A stretch of DNA of 64,000 nt from Excoecaria cochinchinensis (lineage: Eukaryota > Streptophyta > Magnoliopsida > Malpighiales > Euphorbiaceae). Shown here in pieces: positions 22,861-33,737 of this stretch; position 1 is the first letter of the stretch, and the number at the start of each line of letters is the position of its first letter. The notes below the pieces were generated by a model. The model made no database searches. It saw only the letters and a list, made by a program, of their open reading frames with translations, and had not been told where the DNA came from. The stretch spans positions 248,001-312,000 of the forward strand of contig CANTUQ010000060.1 in NCBI GenBank assembly GCA_947683425.1, written 5' to 3'. The position numbers and the translations under genes were made by a program.

Positions 22861-22975
22861 GATAGTCACGGTGGCAACAACTTGGTTGTGACCATGAGAT
22901 CCAAAAATATTCAATTCTGCCTTATCTTAGCATTGGTCACAGTGGCAACAACTTGGTTGTGACCGTGACATACCA
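22861..22975 (+). repeat. Inverted-word island in LTR B1
   Basis: Two units of GTCAC(G/A)GTGGCAACAAC followed by TTGGTTGTGACCRTGA. Each unit folds on itself (GTCAC..GTGAC). The island lies about 1.1 kb from the LTR start. Confidence 0.8.
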
Positions 22976-23689
22976 AAATTAGCAAAACAAAAGCAAACAC
23001 TCAGGACTGCTTCCCTATACTATTTTGCTTAGCCTAAACCGACATATAAAACTCTCTTTTTGGCAAAACTTCCTCTTAAAAAATGTTCCCTAGGATGTTA
23101 AGTTTCAAATAGAACAATTGTTAGGTCATTTGGACATCTAAGATGACCAAATATGATCTAAACAATCTATACTGCTCCCATGAACAGGCCAATGCAGAGA
23201 CACCTCTCTTTTAGACACTTTTAAGTGTCTTAGAGCAAGAATATGCTCATGATTTCTAGGAATTTTATAGGAATGGAAGTCCCGGTTCTAACGGCTTAAT
23301 AATCAATCAATTTGGAGTTCTCAAACTTCACTTATGAACAAAACATCACACGGAGGTCTAGTGAAAACATGAGCAGAGTTTTCCAAAAATTTAGGATTTC
23401 TACTTTATAGTCATAAACTATATGGCAATTCATCTAACATCATTAACACACATATTGTAGATACCGGGTCCTGAGTCAGCCTAGATCGAAGTTACGCGAT
23501 GATAATAATTGCCTTCACAGGCTAAAAAGGTTAAAAGTGATGATTTTCTCGTAAAATTTGCATTTTAGAGTGAAAAATTGAAAAAAATATAAAAAATATT
23601 TTAAAAATTAATTTTGAAGAATGGGGGCTTAAAATTATAGTATTTTTAGTCAATTTAAACTTAAAAAAAAAAATCAGATCGCGAGTGTC

Positions 23690-24560
23690 GGGCGCGGCAG
23701 CACGCGGGCGCCCAGGGGCGATGCGCAGCGTCGCCAATGCTGCGCGTCGCTAAAAGTGCGCGCGGTTTCTGCGCCTCCGCGCAGCGTGCGACGCCCGTCA
23801 CTAGGGGTGTGCAATAATCGAACCAACCCAAATAACTCGAACCGAAATATCAATTCAGGTAGGGTTATTCGGATAATTCGGTTCAAGTGTGAGGATTTGT
23901 AAAATTTCGGGTTCGGGTCGGGTCCGGTGAAAATCAATATAAACCCGAACAACCCGAACCGAACCGAATTTATTGTAATATTTGGATTATTAATTGTTAT
24001 AATATTTGGGTTATTAATTTGTTGTAATATTTGGACATTTTAAGATGGTGAACATATTAATTAGGTATTTTTTATATTATATGGTTACTATATTATATGT
24101 TAATTAGGTAGTTATATGTTAATTAGGTATTTAATTATGTATTTTTCATATTATATGTTAATTAATTAGGTAGTTATATGTTAATTAGGTATTTAATTAT
24201 GTATTTTTCATGTTATATGGTGACTATATATTAATTAGATATTTAATATGTTAATTATGTATTTAATAGTTTTCATAATATTGTTTAATTAGGTTTAATT
24301 AAAAAAATAAAATAAAATTCGGGTAATTAGGGTTATTCGGTTCGAGGTCCGAAATATTTCGGGTTATTCGGTTCGGGACCCTATAAGGAGTTAGGGTCGG
24401 TTCGGGTGTTAAATTTCTTGCAAATTCGGGTTTCGGGTTCGGGTCGGGTTATTCGGGTTCGGGTCGGGTTGACCCGAACCCGACCGATGCACACCCCTAC
24501 CCGTCGCTCTATAGCGACGAGCGTCCCTTCCCCCTGGCGTCGCTAAAACCCCTGTAACAG
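23690..24560 (+). repeat. CGTCGC island in LTR A1, split by a hAT MITE
   Basis: GC-rich stretch with GCAGCGTCGCC, GCGCGTCGCTAAAA, CCCGTCGCTC, TAGCGACGAGCG and GGCGTCGCTAAAA. CGTCGCT at 24502 and AGCGACG at 24513 form a palindrome. A hAT MITE (23802-24499) sits in the middle. The island begins ~235 bp from the LTR start. Confidence 0.8.
23802..24499. mobile_element. 698-bp hAT MITE
   Basis: Termini TAGGGGTGTGCA and TGCACACCCCTA, with 8-bp target duplication CCCGTCAC/CCCGTCGC (23794-23801, 24500-24507; one difference). Subterminal zones are filled with TTCGGGT and AACCCGAAC words, and the middle has TTAATTAGGTA repeats. No transposase. It is the innermost element of this nest. Confidence 0.9.
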
Positions 24561-25659
24561 CCCTTTTTCCCTTTTTTTGGTCCTTTTTCCGATTTTTTCT
24601 TGATTTTTTCCATATTTTGAGCCATAATTTCGGGATTTCAATGCTTATCTTCCATTTTTACACCCAAAATCAGGGGATTTAATTAAAAAATTTAATTTTC
24701 TTCCCAAAATAAGGATTTTTTCCATATTTTCATTTGAAAATAGTTGGATTTTCAAAGGCAAGGGTGGGGATTTTCATGAGGCATCAATTTTCATCAATTA
24801 TACTGTTTTTTTCCTCTCCAAAAAAAAAATTCTCTACACACTTTTTGACACTCTTTTTCTCCAAATAAAATTCTAAGATTAAGGAATTCAATTTTTGATC
24901 TGGAATTTTGGTGGAGACAAGAAAAATTATTTATTTTTTTTGTTCTTGATTTTTATCAAAAAAATAGTTTTTGAAATAATCTATTTTGTTCTTGAAAATT
25001 GATTATGTTTTCTCCTTTTCAACAAATTTTTCATCAACAATTGTTCTTAAAACAAAGAAATCAATTCTTTGTTCTTAAGAATTAATTTCTTTTTCTTCCA
25101 TTTTATTTTAATCAATTTTCTCTTGTAATAAAATTTCAATTTTTATTATTTTCATTTTCATTTCTATTTTGTGAATCCAAACGAGGAAAATCAATCATCA
25201 AATCAAATCAAATTTGAAATCTAACGGTAAATATTCTAGTCCCAATCCTTTAATTTTACTTCTCTTTTATATATTTTGTTAATATTCAATTATTAATCAT
25301 GTAGATCTTTAAATTTATTCTGTTTTTTATTTATTTTATGTGTTTTGTACATAGATTTAATATTTCTAAATATTGTTATTACTATTATCACTATTATTAT
25401 TATTATTATCATTATTATTTTTATTATCATCATTTGTTTTATTAAATATGTTAATCTATTTATTTTAATATAACATTTAATTGGTTTTTCACCTATCATG
25501 CATATTTTATTTATTCCAACATACGATTTATTGTTTTATTTGTTTATTTGATCTCTTGGATTTAATCACTAAGATCAACTTTATTTGTTTTTGTTTTGGG
25601 TTTCAAATCCTTATTTTTTTTCATTTGTTTGAGCATCCATGCTCACCGAAGGAGGAGAT

Positions 25660-25682
25660 GGGGGGGGGGGGGGGGGGGGGGG
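25660..25682 (+). repeat. Poly-G tract, 23 bases
   Basis: Uninterrupted run of 23 G preceded by GGAGGAGAT, inside LTR A1. Homopolymer length may be affected by sequencing or assembly. Confidence 0.85.
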
Positions 25683-27190
25683 TTCATTTTTATTGTATTT
25701 AATTTTTTATCCTTTATTTGTCTTTTTAATTTATTTGTTATGTAAATTGTTAATAAAATTATTTTTCATGCACGCTTAATTAAAAATCATACAAAAATAT
25801 TTTCTATAAATAAATTGGGTTTTTTTTTATAAAATGGGACCAATGTCTTAATTTTTCATCCAAATAAATTGACACTTCAAAATTATTTTCTTTAATTATG
25901 CATGTGAGGACCAATGTCCTTACAATTAATAAATGACTCGTTTTATGTATGATCTGCATTTTATTTACAATGGGGGTTATATTCCGCCCCTAATTTTATT
26001 GTAATTTATTTTCATGTATTTTATTTATGCTTTTATTCACTGCTTTCCTTGAATGACCAAATTGCGCTCTAATTACTGCATTTAAACGTGTGAGAAAAGG
26101 GATGAAAACTTAAATTCAAAACTTAATTGTAAAATAACCAAGGTATGAATAAATGGGAAGTCCCGAACACCTTCTCTGGTTTAAGACCCCGAGCTTAGAT
26201 GACCTTTTCCAATTTCTTGTAAATTGGGTGGCGACTCCAAAATGCCTCAAAGGTGCCTAAAAGTTTCATGGGATTAGATGAACCTCCCAATGTTTTATTG
26301 GGTAGGATATTCCAAAATATCTCGTGTAACCCAAGATCAAAAAGACGCGAACCAATCACTCGAATCCTAAAAGCGGGTTCAAAGAGGGCCTTGCTGGTCC
26401 GGCGCGCGTCACATATATATACACATGTTAAACTATGGCATCTATCAATTTACACTTAATCACATATAATTTTTTATCAATCAAACAATCAAGTATAATA
26501 ACAGCTCAAACATGCATCTAACAAAATCACACATGATCCCGATCTCAAAACGCAGCTCGAATCACTTCTCTTCTTCCACTCAGATCTTCTCCTTGCCCTT
26601 ATCTTTCCTCCTATCAATAGCTTCTTGCATAAAATCATCCAATGACAAACACTTAATCCACGTCATATACTTTAAATCAACAGAAATGAAGAACAAGGAG
26701 ATAACACTAGAAAACCAACCACACTTACCTTTTCTCTTGACTCTAATAACTCTCTTCAAACCAATCCAAGTTAACACTTAACTTGAGGTGCTCAAGTGGA
26801 AGAGAACAAGAACCATGAGAGAAAGAACAAAAGAAAGAAAAGAAGAACTAAAAAACCAAAAGCAAAAAAAAAATAAAAAGAAAAAGAAGAAATTCAAGGA
26901 TAAGGGCCGGCCAACCAACACAATTAACCCACCAAAATTCATTTACTTCCTCCATAATATGCAAATGATGAAGTGTCACTTCCTCAAGTTGCCACATGGC
27001 AGTTTGTTAAATTTCCCATTAAATGCTTGGTCCAAGTACAATTTACTCCCTCTTTCAAAATTCTATCTTTTACTAACTTATTCTCTTTTCAATTACATCC
27101 CTAGTACACTTGTACGAATGCTATTATACCCTTCACTAAATAATTAACACTGTAATTCTTCTAGGGTACCGTTCGGGTCCTTACAATCTT

Positions 27191-28544
27191 GATGAGTGCG
27201 ATGGAATATGATCTCACTAAGCAATTTCGCAAGTATCAAAATGCAATGGATCTGTGGATCGCATTGCGGGAGAAATTCAGAGGTGTGACTCTGACTAAAC
27301 TCCAATCGCTGATGATCAAATTTGATACCTATCATAAAAAGTCTGATCACCCTATGAGGAAACATGTAAGAGAGATGGAGAATATGATAAGTGATTTTAG
27401 TGAATATAGTCATAAGTTGACCAACGAGCAGCAGGTCCAAGCTCTCACCCATTTCTTACCAAAGAGTTGGGAGCATATAAAGATGCAACTGACTCACATG
27501 GACAGCATTAAAACATTTGAGCATGTCGCTCATCACCTGGAGCTTGAAGAAGATAGACTGGCATCGATCAAGATTAATGCCGAAGTGCATGTGGCACAAT
27601 TCCGTCCTGGTGGAATTAGTTCAAACCAGAACAAGAGAAAAAGCTTCAAAGGTCGAGGTAGGAACAAGCCAAGAAAAACAAGAGGTCAAAGAAAGAACAG
27701 AATTTTAAGAGGTCCAAGGCCAAAAAAAAAGTGAACGTTTCAAGAGTAAAATATTTTAATTGCCAACAGAAGGGTCACTATGCAAAAGACTGCACTGTGC
27801 TTAAACAGGTACACTATTCTAACTCAAGAGTGAGTGAAATTTATGTATCTAGTTCTATGTTATTAATTGAATTTCATCCTTTGTGGGTGGTAGATTCAGG
27901 AGCAACGGACCACGTAACAAAGGATCGAGATGCCTTTATTGAATTCCGGCGAATACCCAGTGGAGCAAAATGGATTTATGTAGAAAATGATGCTAGAGTG
28001 GCAGTACAAGGGATTGACACATGTAGATTAGTCATGCATAAAGGCCGAACCCTACTCCTACATAATGTGCTCTACACCCCAGACATTCGAAAGAATTTAG
28101 TTTCTGTTTTTGTTTTAATGAATCTTGGTTTTGATTTACATTTTAAGGATGACAGTGTAAGCTTATGTTTGGATGGTATTTTTTATGGTTATGGTTTCAT
28201 TTCGAACAATTTGATAGTTTTGGATATTGATCCTGACTTTATGAATAAAACTAGTTTTTCCTTTATATCTTCTACTTCACATAGTTATGAGAATCATGTG
28301 AAATTATGGCATGCTAGATTAAACCACATAGGGTAAGATCGAATGAGTCGGTTAGCCAAAATAGGTTTACTTGGTGATTTAAATAAGGTTGAATTACCTA
28401 CGTATGAGCACTGCTTAAAAGAAAAACTGGTTAAAAAACCTTTCGAAAAAGGAAAACTAGTTAGAAAACCGTTTGAAAAAGGAATTAGAGTTGTAATTCC
28501 ATTCAATTGGTTCATTCTGACATATGTGATCCGATGAATGTGAG
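27191..28544 (+). pseudogene. gag (C-terminal), protease and pre-integrase of copia 1
   Basis: In order: gag UBN2-type domain (ALREKFRGVTLTKLQSLMIK to LELEEDRLAS), a basic tail, and a zinc knuckle that has lost its first cysteine (VKYFNCQQKGHYAKDC, where Y stands in for C). A frameshift lies in an A run at ~27722-27731. The aspartic protease motif WVVDSGATDHV follows at ~27885. The gag-pre-integrase region (HVKLWHARLNHIG, then a TAA stop at ~28334, then DRMSRLAKIGLL) has TYEHC where a CEHC is expected. The frame is cut at 28544 by LTR A2 and resumes at 33738. Confidence 0.9.
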
Positions 28545-29689
28545 TGTGATGTGAGCCGGACCCCGCGGGTGCTCATTGACCGCCCGTTTGAGGGCGATCG
28601 GGCATTTGAAAGTTCGTTGGCAGCTTGTAACGAATTACAAGTGCGTCTATTTTGGGCAACAAGGAGGTTTCATGGAGTCTCCACCCAATAAAACATTGGA
28701 AAAGTTCGTCTCGCCTCAGTGAGCCTAAGACGGTGCATATCTCCATCTTGGGCAAACCAAAGGGATCTTGGAGGCAATCATCCCAATAGAACATCGAGAA
28801 CGACCCTCTAACCCTATGGAGCCTAGGATTTTTAATTAAGCCTTTTGATGGGACACAAGAGGTGTCTTGGAGGTTCCAATGAGTGATCGGATAGACCTCT
28901 CGCCTCGTTGAGCCCAAAGACCAGAGTTGGGTTAGGGACTTCTCATCTATTTCTACCTTGATTTAACTTTACATTCAAGTTTTGAATTTATTAGTTCGCT
29001 TTCTCTCTCCACACGATGCAAATTTTTAATTAAAGCACAAAAATCCACATAAAAGCGGTAAATATACATAAACAAAAGTAAATGAAATAAATGCTCGAAA
29101 TTAAATTATAATAAAACTAGGAGTGGAATACAACTCCCATTTTAAAGGTATGATATAAATATACATACAAAAAGACGGGAAATTCATTTATTTTGAGGAC
29201 TTTGGTCCTCGCATGCGTTTATTATGAAAACGATTTTTAGGTGACATTTTCATTGGCTAAAACAGCACATTGGGTCCTTTAATTTTATGAAATAATCCCA
29301 ATTTTAACTAATATAAAACAAGTATCTATTCTAATTTGTGCGGAAAAAAGGTAAAACGAATATATATAAAAAATAAGCTGAATAAGAAATAAAATAAATA
29401 AATAAATAAAAAGGAATAGGAAAACTAAACCAAAGACAGGCTTTCCATGATGGTATGATGGTTCTTTTCCTCAACTCAATCCATCCAGGAAGAAGGAAAA
29501 TACAATACTCACAAAATAAAAGAAATATTAATATTTACAAATTAAAGCAATACACATGTAAATGGAGAGAAAAAGAAAAAATAGAATAAGTAAAAAATGA
29601 AATTGTTGAAAAAAAACGTTTTGAAAATGAAAATAAACATAAAAAAGAGGAAAAAAAAGGGGAAAAAAGCAACAAAGACGAGAGACGGG

Positions 29690-29835
29690 CTAGTGGCCGA
29701 CCGACAGCCGTCCCTCATGTGACCGACGGACAATAGGCTTCACACGCCGTCGCTCAAACGACAGACGGGTTTATTGCCCGTCGCTTGAGCGACGGACGGG
29801 CGTTGGCGAGCTACATCCCGTCGGTCACCTCTGGT
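29690..29835 (-). repeat. CGACGG island, distal part of LTR A2
   Basis: Words such as CGACAGACGGG, CCGTCGCTTGAGCGACGG and CCCGTCGGTC packed within ~140 bp. CGTCGCT-TG-AGCGACG at ~29779 is a palindrome. Confidence 0.75.
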
Positions 29836-30341
29836 TTCTAAAAAAGGGGTGAAAACTTCTTTTTCTCTTTTCTCCTTAAACAAACGACTTTTAGACAAAA
29901 TAAAGGCAAATAAAAGCTAAATAAAAAATAAATAAATGCGATAAATGCGGAAATAAATGTGATAGATTAATAAAGCGAGTGTCCAGAATATTTACCCTCG
30001 GATTGTACCTTTCTGGAGTGAAACTTCGGTTGACTTGAACCTTGCGCGTCTCACGAGAAGAAAGCAAAAACCAAGAAAGAAAAATGTCTATATTTCTCCT
30101 TGATTTTTTACTGAATTTTTGAAATATCTGAATACACAAAATGGATGAAAACTAATGGATTTAGCTTTCTCCAAGTAAAATAGATTCACTTAAAAGTGAA
30201 ACCAATGTAACGACTGGTGGGGTACCGACCGAGGGCTATCCCCGGAACTTATCCCGTCGGGCCTTCCCTGCGCGTCGCTCACTAGCCACCGCGCCGTATT
30301 CACGGTCTTTACACTTCCCCTTGTGCATTTTTGCCTTTCGT

Positions 30342-30402
30342 GGGATTCGAACCAAGGACCTGGGGATAAGTCCTTAATTCATAGAATACCACTACCATTA
30401 GG
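30342..30402 (-). other. tRNA-like segment in LTR B2
   Basis: On the minus strand: TAATGGTAGTGGTATTCTAT (box-A-like), then ~30 bp later GGTTCGAATCCCACG (a good RNA polymerase III box B). A proper cloverleaf is not formed, so it looks like a tRNA-derived remnant or SINE head, not a working tRNA gene. Confidence 0.5.
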
Positions 30403-31599
30403 CTTGTCACACCCCGTTTGCTCCCTAGTAGAACGAGACATGTGTGTGTGTATTTATTTGTATGTGTTTTGGCATGATCATAAGGGTATTTTGGTAATAT
30501 TGTATAAATTGGCGTTTTTCTGGTGCGTGTGTGCATGTGTATCACTATGGTGCGAATTAGTTGGGACAGGTTTGTGTGTGCATGAGTGTACCATTGTAGT
30601 GTGTGTGCATGGGAGTTGCATTATGTGTGGTTGATCATACCATAGGAGGATATGCACTAGTGGGTTATTGTGGGGTGTGGGCATGCATACATTTGTAGGA
30701 TGTTTACTTGAGAGATCATTGTGTGTGTTGCTCATACATGTGTAGGGTGCATTATTAGGGTGTCTCATTGTGTGTATGTGATACACTTAGTTAGGGTGTG
30801 AGTAAGTAATCTCCTCCACTAGATGGTTGACATGTGTAAAGGGGAAAGAAAGAGGGGAAAGAGAAAATGAAAAAGGGAAAATCAGATTTTTGAAACCCAT
30901 TTCCCGTTTTCTCTTCTCCTTCTTCTTCTTTTTCTTCCTTCTTTGCACTCTCCTAAGTGCTTTACTTAGATTCAAGCTCAAGTGGTGGAATTAATTACTC
31001 CCTTACATCTTCCTTGGTAAGTTCTTGCTTTTCCTTGTGTTATTCATGCATTTTTCTTCTTCTTCTTCTTGGGTTGGATCTAAGTTAGGGTTTGTGTTTT
31101 TGGTGTTTGGGTGCTTGTTTGTGCTTAGTTGAGCCTCCTCGTGAGGCAAAGGGCAAAGAGAAGGCTGGAACTAGTGGATCCAAGCAATAGGAGCTAAGGA
31201 TTTTAAGGTTTGGGAATTTCTTGGTTTTTACATATATATGTTTATGTATGAGATTTGATGGTTTCTTAGAATTAGGTTGTTATATGTTCTTTATTTTGAT
31301 GTTTATGCTATGGGTTTTTGTTTTGGAATGTGGATCTTGCAAGAGCATGAGTTAATTGAGATAATGTTGGAATTGATGTGGTTTTGTGCATAAATTGGGG
31401 TTTTGGATGATTCTTGGAATTGGAGGTTTAAATTAATGAATTGTGTGAAATTTCTTGTTGATTAATGTTATATTATGGTTGTTGATGCTAATGGATGGCT
31501 GGGTTTGAGGTAAGAGGTTCTTGGATGAGTTTGGTGTGTGTTTGTGGTTGTGTGTGAGGAAGAAAATCTGCAGAATTTTGCAGATTTTGGAAAACCCGA

Positions 31600-31975
31600 T
31601 GCTGTCGCGATCGCGATGACTATAGCGGTGTTTAGAGCTTCGCTGTCGCGAGCACGCGACATCTATCGCGAGCCCGTGATAGCCGAAGTGTTGAGCATCC
31701 TCTGTCGCGAGCGCGACATCCGTCGCGATCGCGACAGAGCGCGATGTTGGCCAAGTGCTATCGCGAGCACGCGATTCGTCGCGAGCCCGCGACAGCAATA
31801 TTTGTTCTCTGTCGTGATCGCGACATCCGTCGTGAGCGTGACAGAGCCTGGCCCCTCCGTCCTCCTCACGGTCATGAAATCCGTTGCGTGCGCGCAGCGA
31901 AGAGACTTCGGTCTCTATCGTGAGCGCGACAGACGTCGTGAGCATGACAGACGTCGCGAGCGCGACAGATCCCTG
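31600..31975 (-). repeat. TGTCGCGAGCGCGACA island in LTR B2
   Basis: About a dozen copies of TGTCGCGA(G/T)CGCGACA and one- or two-base variants in ~370 bp, many in pairs joined by TC or ACG. Each word is nearly its own reverse complement. The island begins ~1.14 kb from the LTR start (minus-strand sense). Confidence 0.9.
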
Positions 31976-33279
31976 TATGCTAAATGAGTTTTCTTTTATT
32001 GTGTGCGGTTTTTGAACTCCTGTTTCCTTTAATGTCTATGAGATTTATGCTTGATGTCTTATGAATTTTATGAATGCGGATCCATGATACGACTATGTAC
32101 ATGTATGATGATGATTTTGGGATATTATGAAATGTATTGAACGGTTTATGCATGACCTGCTAGAGTCTAGAAAGTGGATAGTTAGGCATGCCTAATAGAG
32201 TCTTATAGTTGCAGCCCTTTGATAAGTTTGGACCCCGATCAGGTCCCCGTTTGGTTCCTCGCGAACCCTTATGTGATCGGATCTTGTTTAAGATCCCTTT
32301 GAAAATGTTTTGTGAAAAGTTAAAAGTATCTTGATTTATCGATTCGAACCCGTAAAATACTATCCGTATCGGCTCGTACCCGTAAAGTACTGTCCGTATA
32401 CTCGTTATATACTCCCTCGAGTCAGCAGGTGCCTGGTATGAATTATGCTATGAGGAAATGTATGTGATACATGTGTGAACTCATTAATGAAAAGTATAAT
32501 CTGTTTTGGGAATACGAATATTGTTATGAGCTTCTGAATGTATGGCTTTAGTATATATGCATGCTTATGCAATTGATATGCTATGAGTATGGTATTTATG
32601 ATGAAAGCTTGTGTTTTGCCTTGACGACCGTTGTGAATGGTTGTCCTTTAATATATGTGTGTTCCCCACTAAGCGTTTATCGCTTAGCACGGTGTGTTTA
32701 CCCGTGCAGGTGCGGAAGGAGTTGCTTTGGGAGAGTCGCAGCCAACGAAGCCAGCATATCTGGGTCTTTAGTATAGGGCCTAATTTTTGTATCTTGATAA
32801 TTCTTTTTGTATAGAACTCTCTTATATTGGTTTTGTAATAGCTTCCGCTTTTGTTTATGTAATTTCAGAATTTGTAATTAATTGTTGTATCTCTTAGTTG
32901 ATCAGGACAGTAATGTAATGATTTCCATTATATTAATGCATGATCAGCTTATTTCATGAATGGTTTTGGTAAAGTTTTAAATTATCTTGTATTTCTGTAT
33001 GTATGTTTATGTGTGAATGTATGTATATTCTGTATCTGTGTGGTGGCACCTCTACTCATACGGCATCTCACTCCTTATCGGATGGGATCGCCTGAGTACG
33101 GGTAAGGGGTGTTACAACCAAACCATAGAAAAAGTAAGAAAATATGGGAATTTAATCAAAATAAAGATAAAGAAAACTTGAGAAGAGGAAGATTTGCCCT
33201 TTTAAACTTGCTTTTTGTGACTTTTTCCAAGAAAATTTGAACCCTTTCCAAATGAAAAGATTTACTATTTATAGGCATG

Positions 33280-33545
33280 ACTGACGGGCAGGCCTAGACT
33301 TACAGACGGGCGTCCCTGAGTCACCGACAGGACATGTGTCCATCTCTACTGACCGACGGGACACGTGTTCCCGAGTAAAAGTGGTGGCCGCCTCAACGAC
33401 CGACGGGTCTGTGAGCTACCGACGGGTTGTCCATCCCTGAGAGAGGCGGTGATCTCGACGACCGACGGGTTGTCCATCCCTGAGAGAGGCGGTGATCTCA
33501 ACGACCGACGGGACATTTAACTACCGACGGGTAGACCGTCCGTGG
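33280..33545 (-). repeat. ACCGACGGG island in LTR A2
   Basis: At least eight ACCGACGG(G/A) or ACAGACGGG words. A ~45-bp unit containing GACCGACGGGTTGTCCATCC and GAGAGGCGGTGATCTC is repeated in tandem. The island begins ~190 bp from the LTR start (minus sense), the same zone as the island of A1. Confidence 0.85.
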
Positions 33546-33737
33546 AGCAAAAAACTCAAATTTCAAGCTAAAACCCCCATTTTTTCAAATTCCATTTTCC
33601 TATAAAACCTTTTACTTCTCGTAAGCCCAGAGGATCAAAATTTTCGAGTTCCATCCACTCATTCGGGACCAGGTATCGATTTCTTCATTGGATAATTTTC
33701 AATCTGGACCGCCCCGGGACACGATGCTTACAGTGAG

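Larger units (their letters stand above)
23456..26411 (+). mobile_element. Solo LTR A1, nested in B1
   Basis: Starts TGTAGATACCGGGTCC, ends GGTCCGGCGCGCGTCA, with duplication CATAT (23451-23455, 26412-26416). Net length without the hAT element is ~2.25 kb. Its 3' half aligns to the inverse of A2 (GCATGYGAGGACCAA-GTCCT and ATTCCRC(C/T)CCTA blocks). The 3' terminal region includes a GGTGGCGACTCC motif common in Ty3/gypsy LTRs. Confidence 0.85.
21755..27185 (+). mobile_element. Solo LTR B1, carrying nested A1
   Basis: Starts TGTAACACCCC, ends CGGGTCCTTACA, target duplication ATCTT (21750-21754, 27186-27190). Without A1 it is ~2.47 kb. TGTAACACCCC ends are typical of long LTRs of plant Ty3/gypsy chromoviruses (Tekay/Del type; inferred). 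It shares the block GTGCTAAGCGATAA..TTAGTGGGG (~22120) with B2 in inverse orientation. No second LTR or pol remains. Confidence 0.85.
30206..33116 (-). mobile_element. Solo LTR B2 (2,911 bp, inverted), nested in A2
   Basis: Target duplication ACCAA (30201-30205, 33117-33121). On the minus strand it starts TGTAACACCCCTTACCC and ends CACCAGTCGTTACA, matching the B1 type. Contains the palindromic island 31600-31975 and a tRNA-like segment near its 3' end. No coding region. Confidence 0.88.
28545..33732 (-). mobile_element. Solo LTR A2 (inverted), carrying nested B2
   Basis: Target duplication GTGAG (28540-28544, 33733-33737). On the minus strand it starts TGTAAGCATCG and ends GCTCACATCACA. Without B2 it is ~2.27 kb, nearly the same as A1 (~2.25 kb), and blocks of the two align. 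It splits the copia 1 integrase coding region. No internal retrotransposon genes are present. Confidence 0.87.

Noticed and set aside
28573..28917. 114-codon minus-strand frame MGSTRREVYPITHWN...
   Set aside because: Lies in the 3' end of solo LTR A2; no counterpart domain, no codon pattern.
30342..30402. Functional tRNA gene
   Set aside because: A- and B-box-like motifs are present, but no acceptor stem or anticodon arm pairs properly.
30309..30786. Frames with repeated His/Thr or Cys/Val
   Set aside because: Derived from GTGTGTG-rich DNA inside LTR B2.
31433..31987. 170- and 149-codon frames rich in Arg, Asp and Ala
   Set aside because: Translations of the TGTCGCGAGCGCGACA array in LTR B2; stops are scarce because the array is CG-rich.
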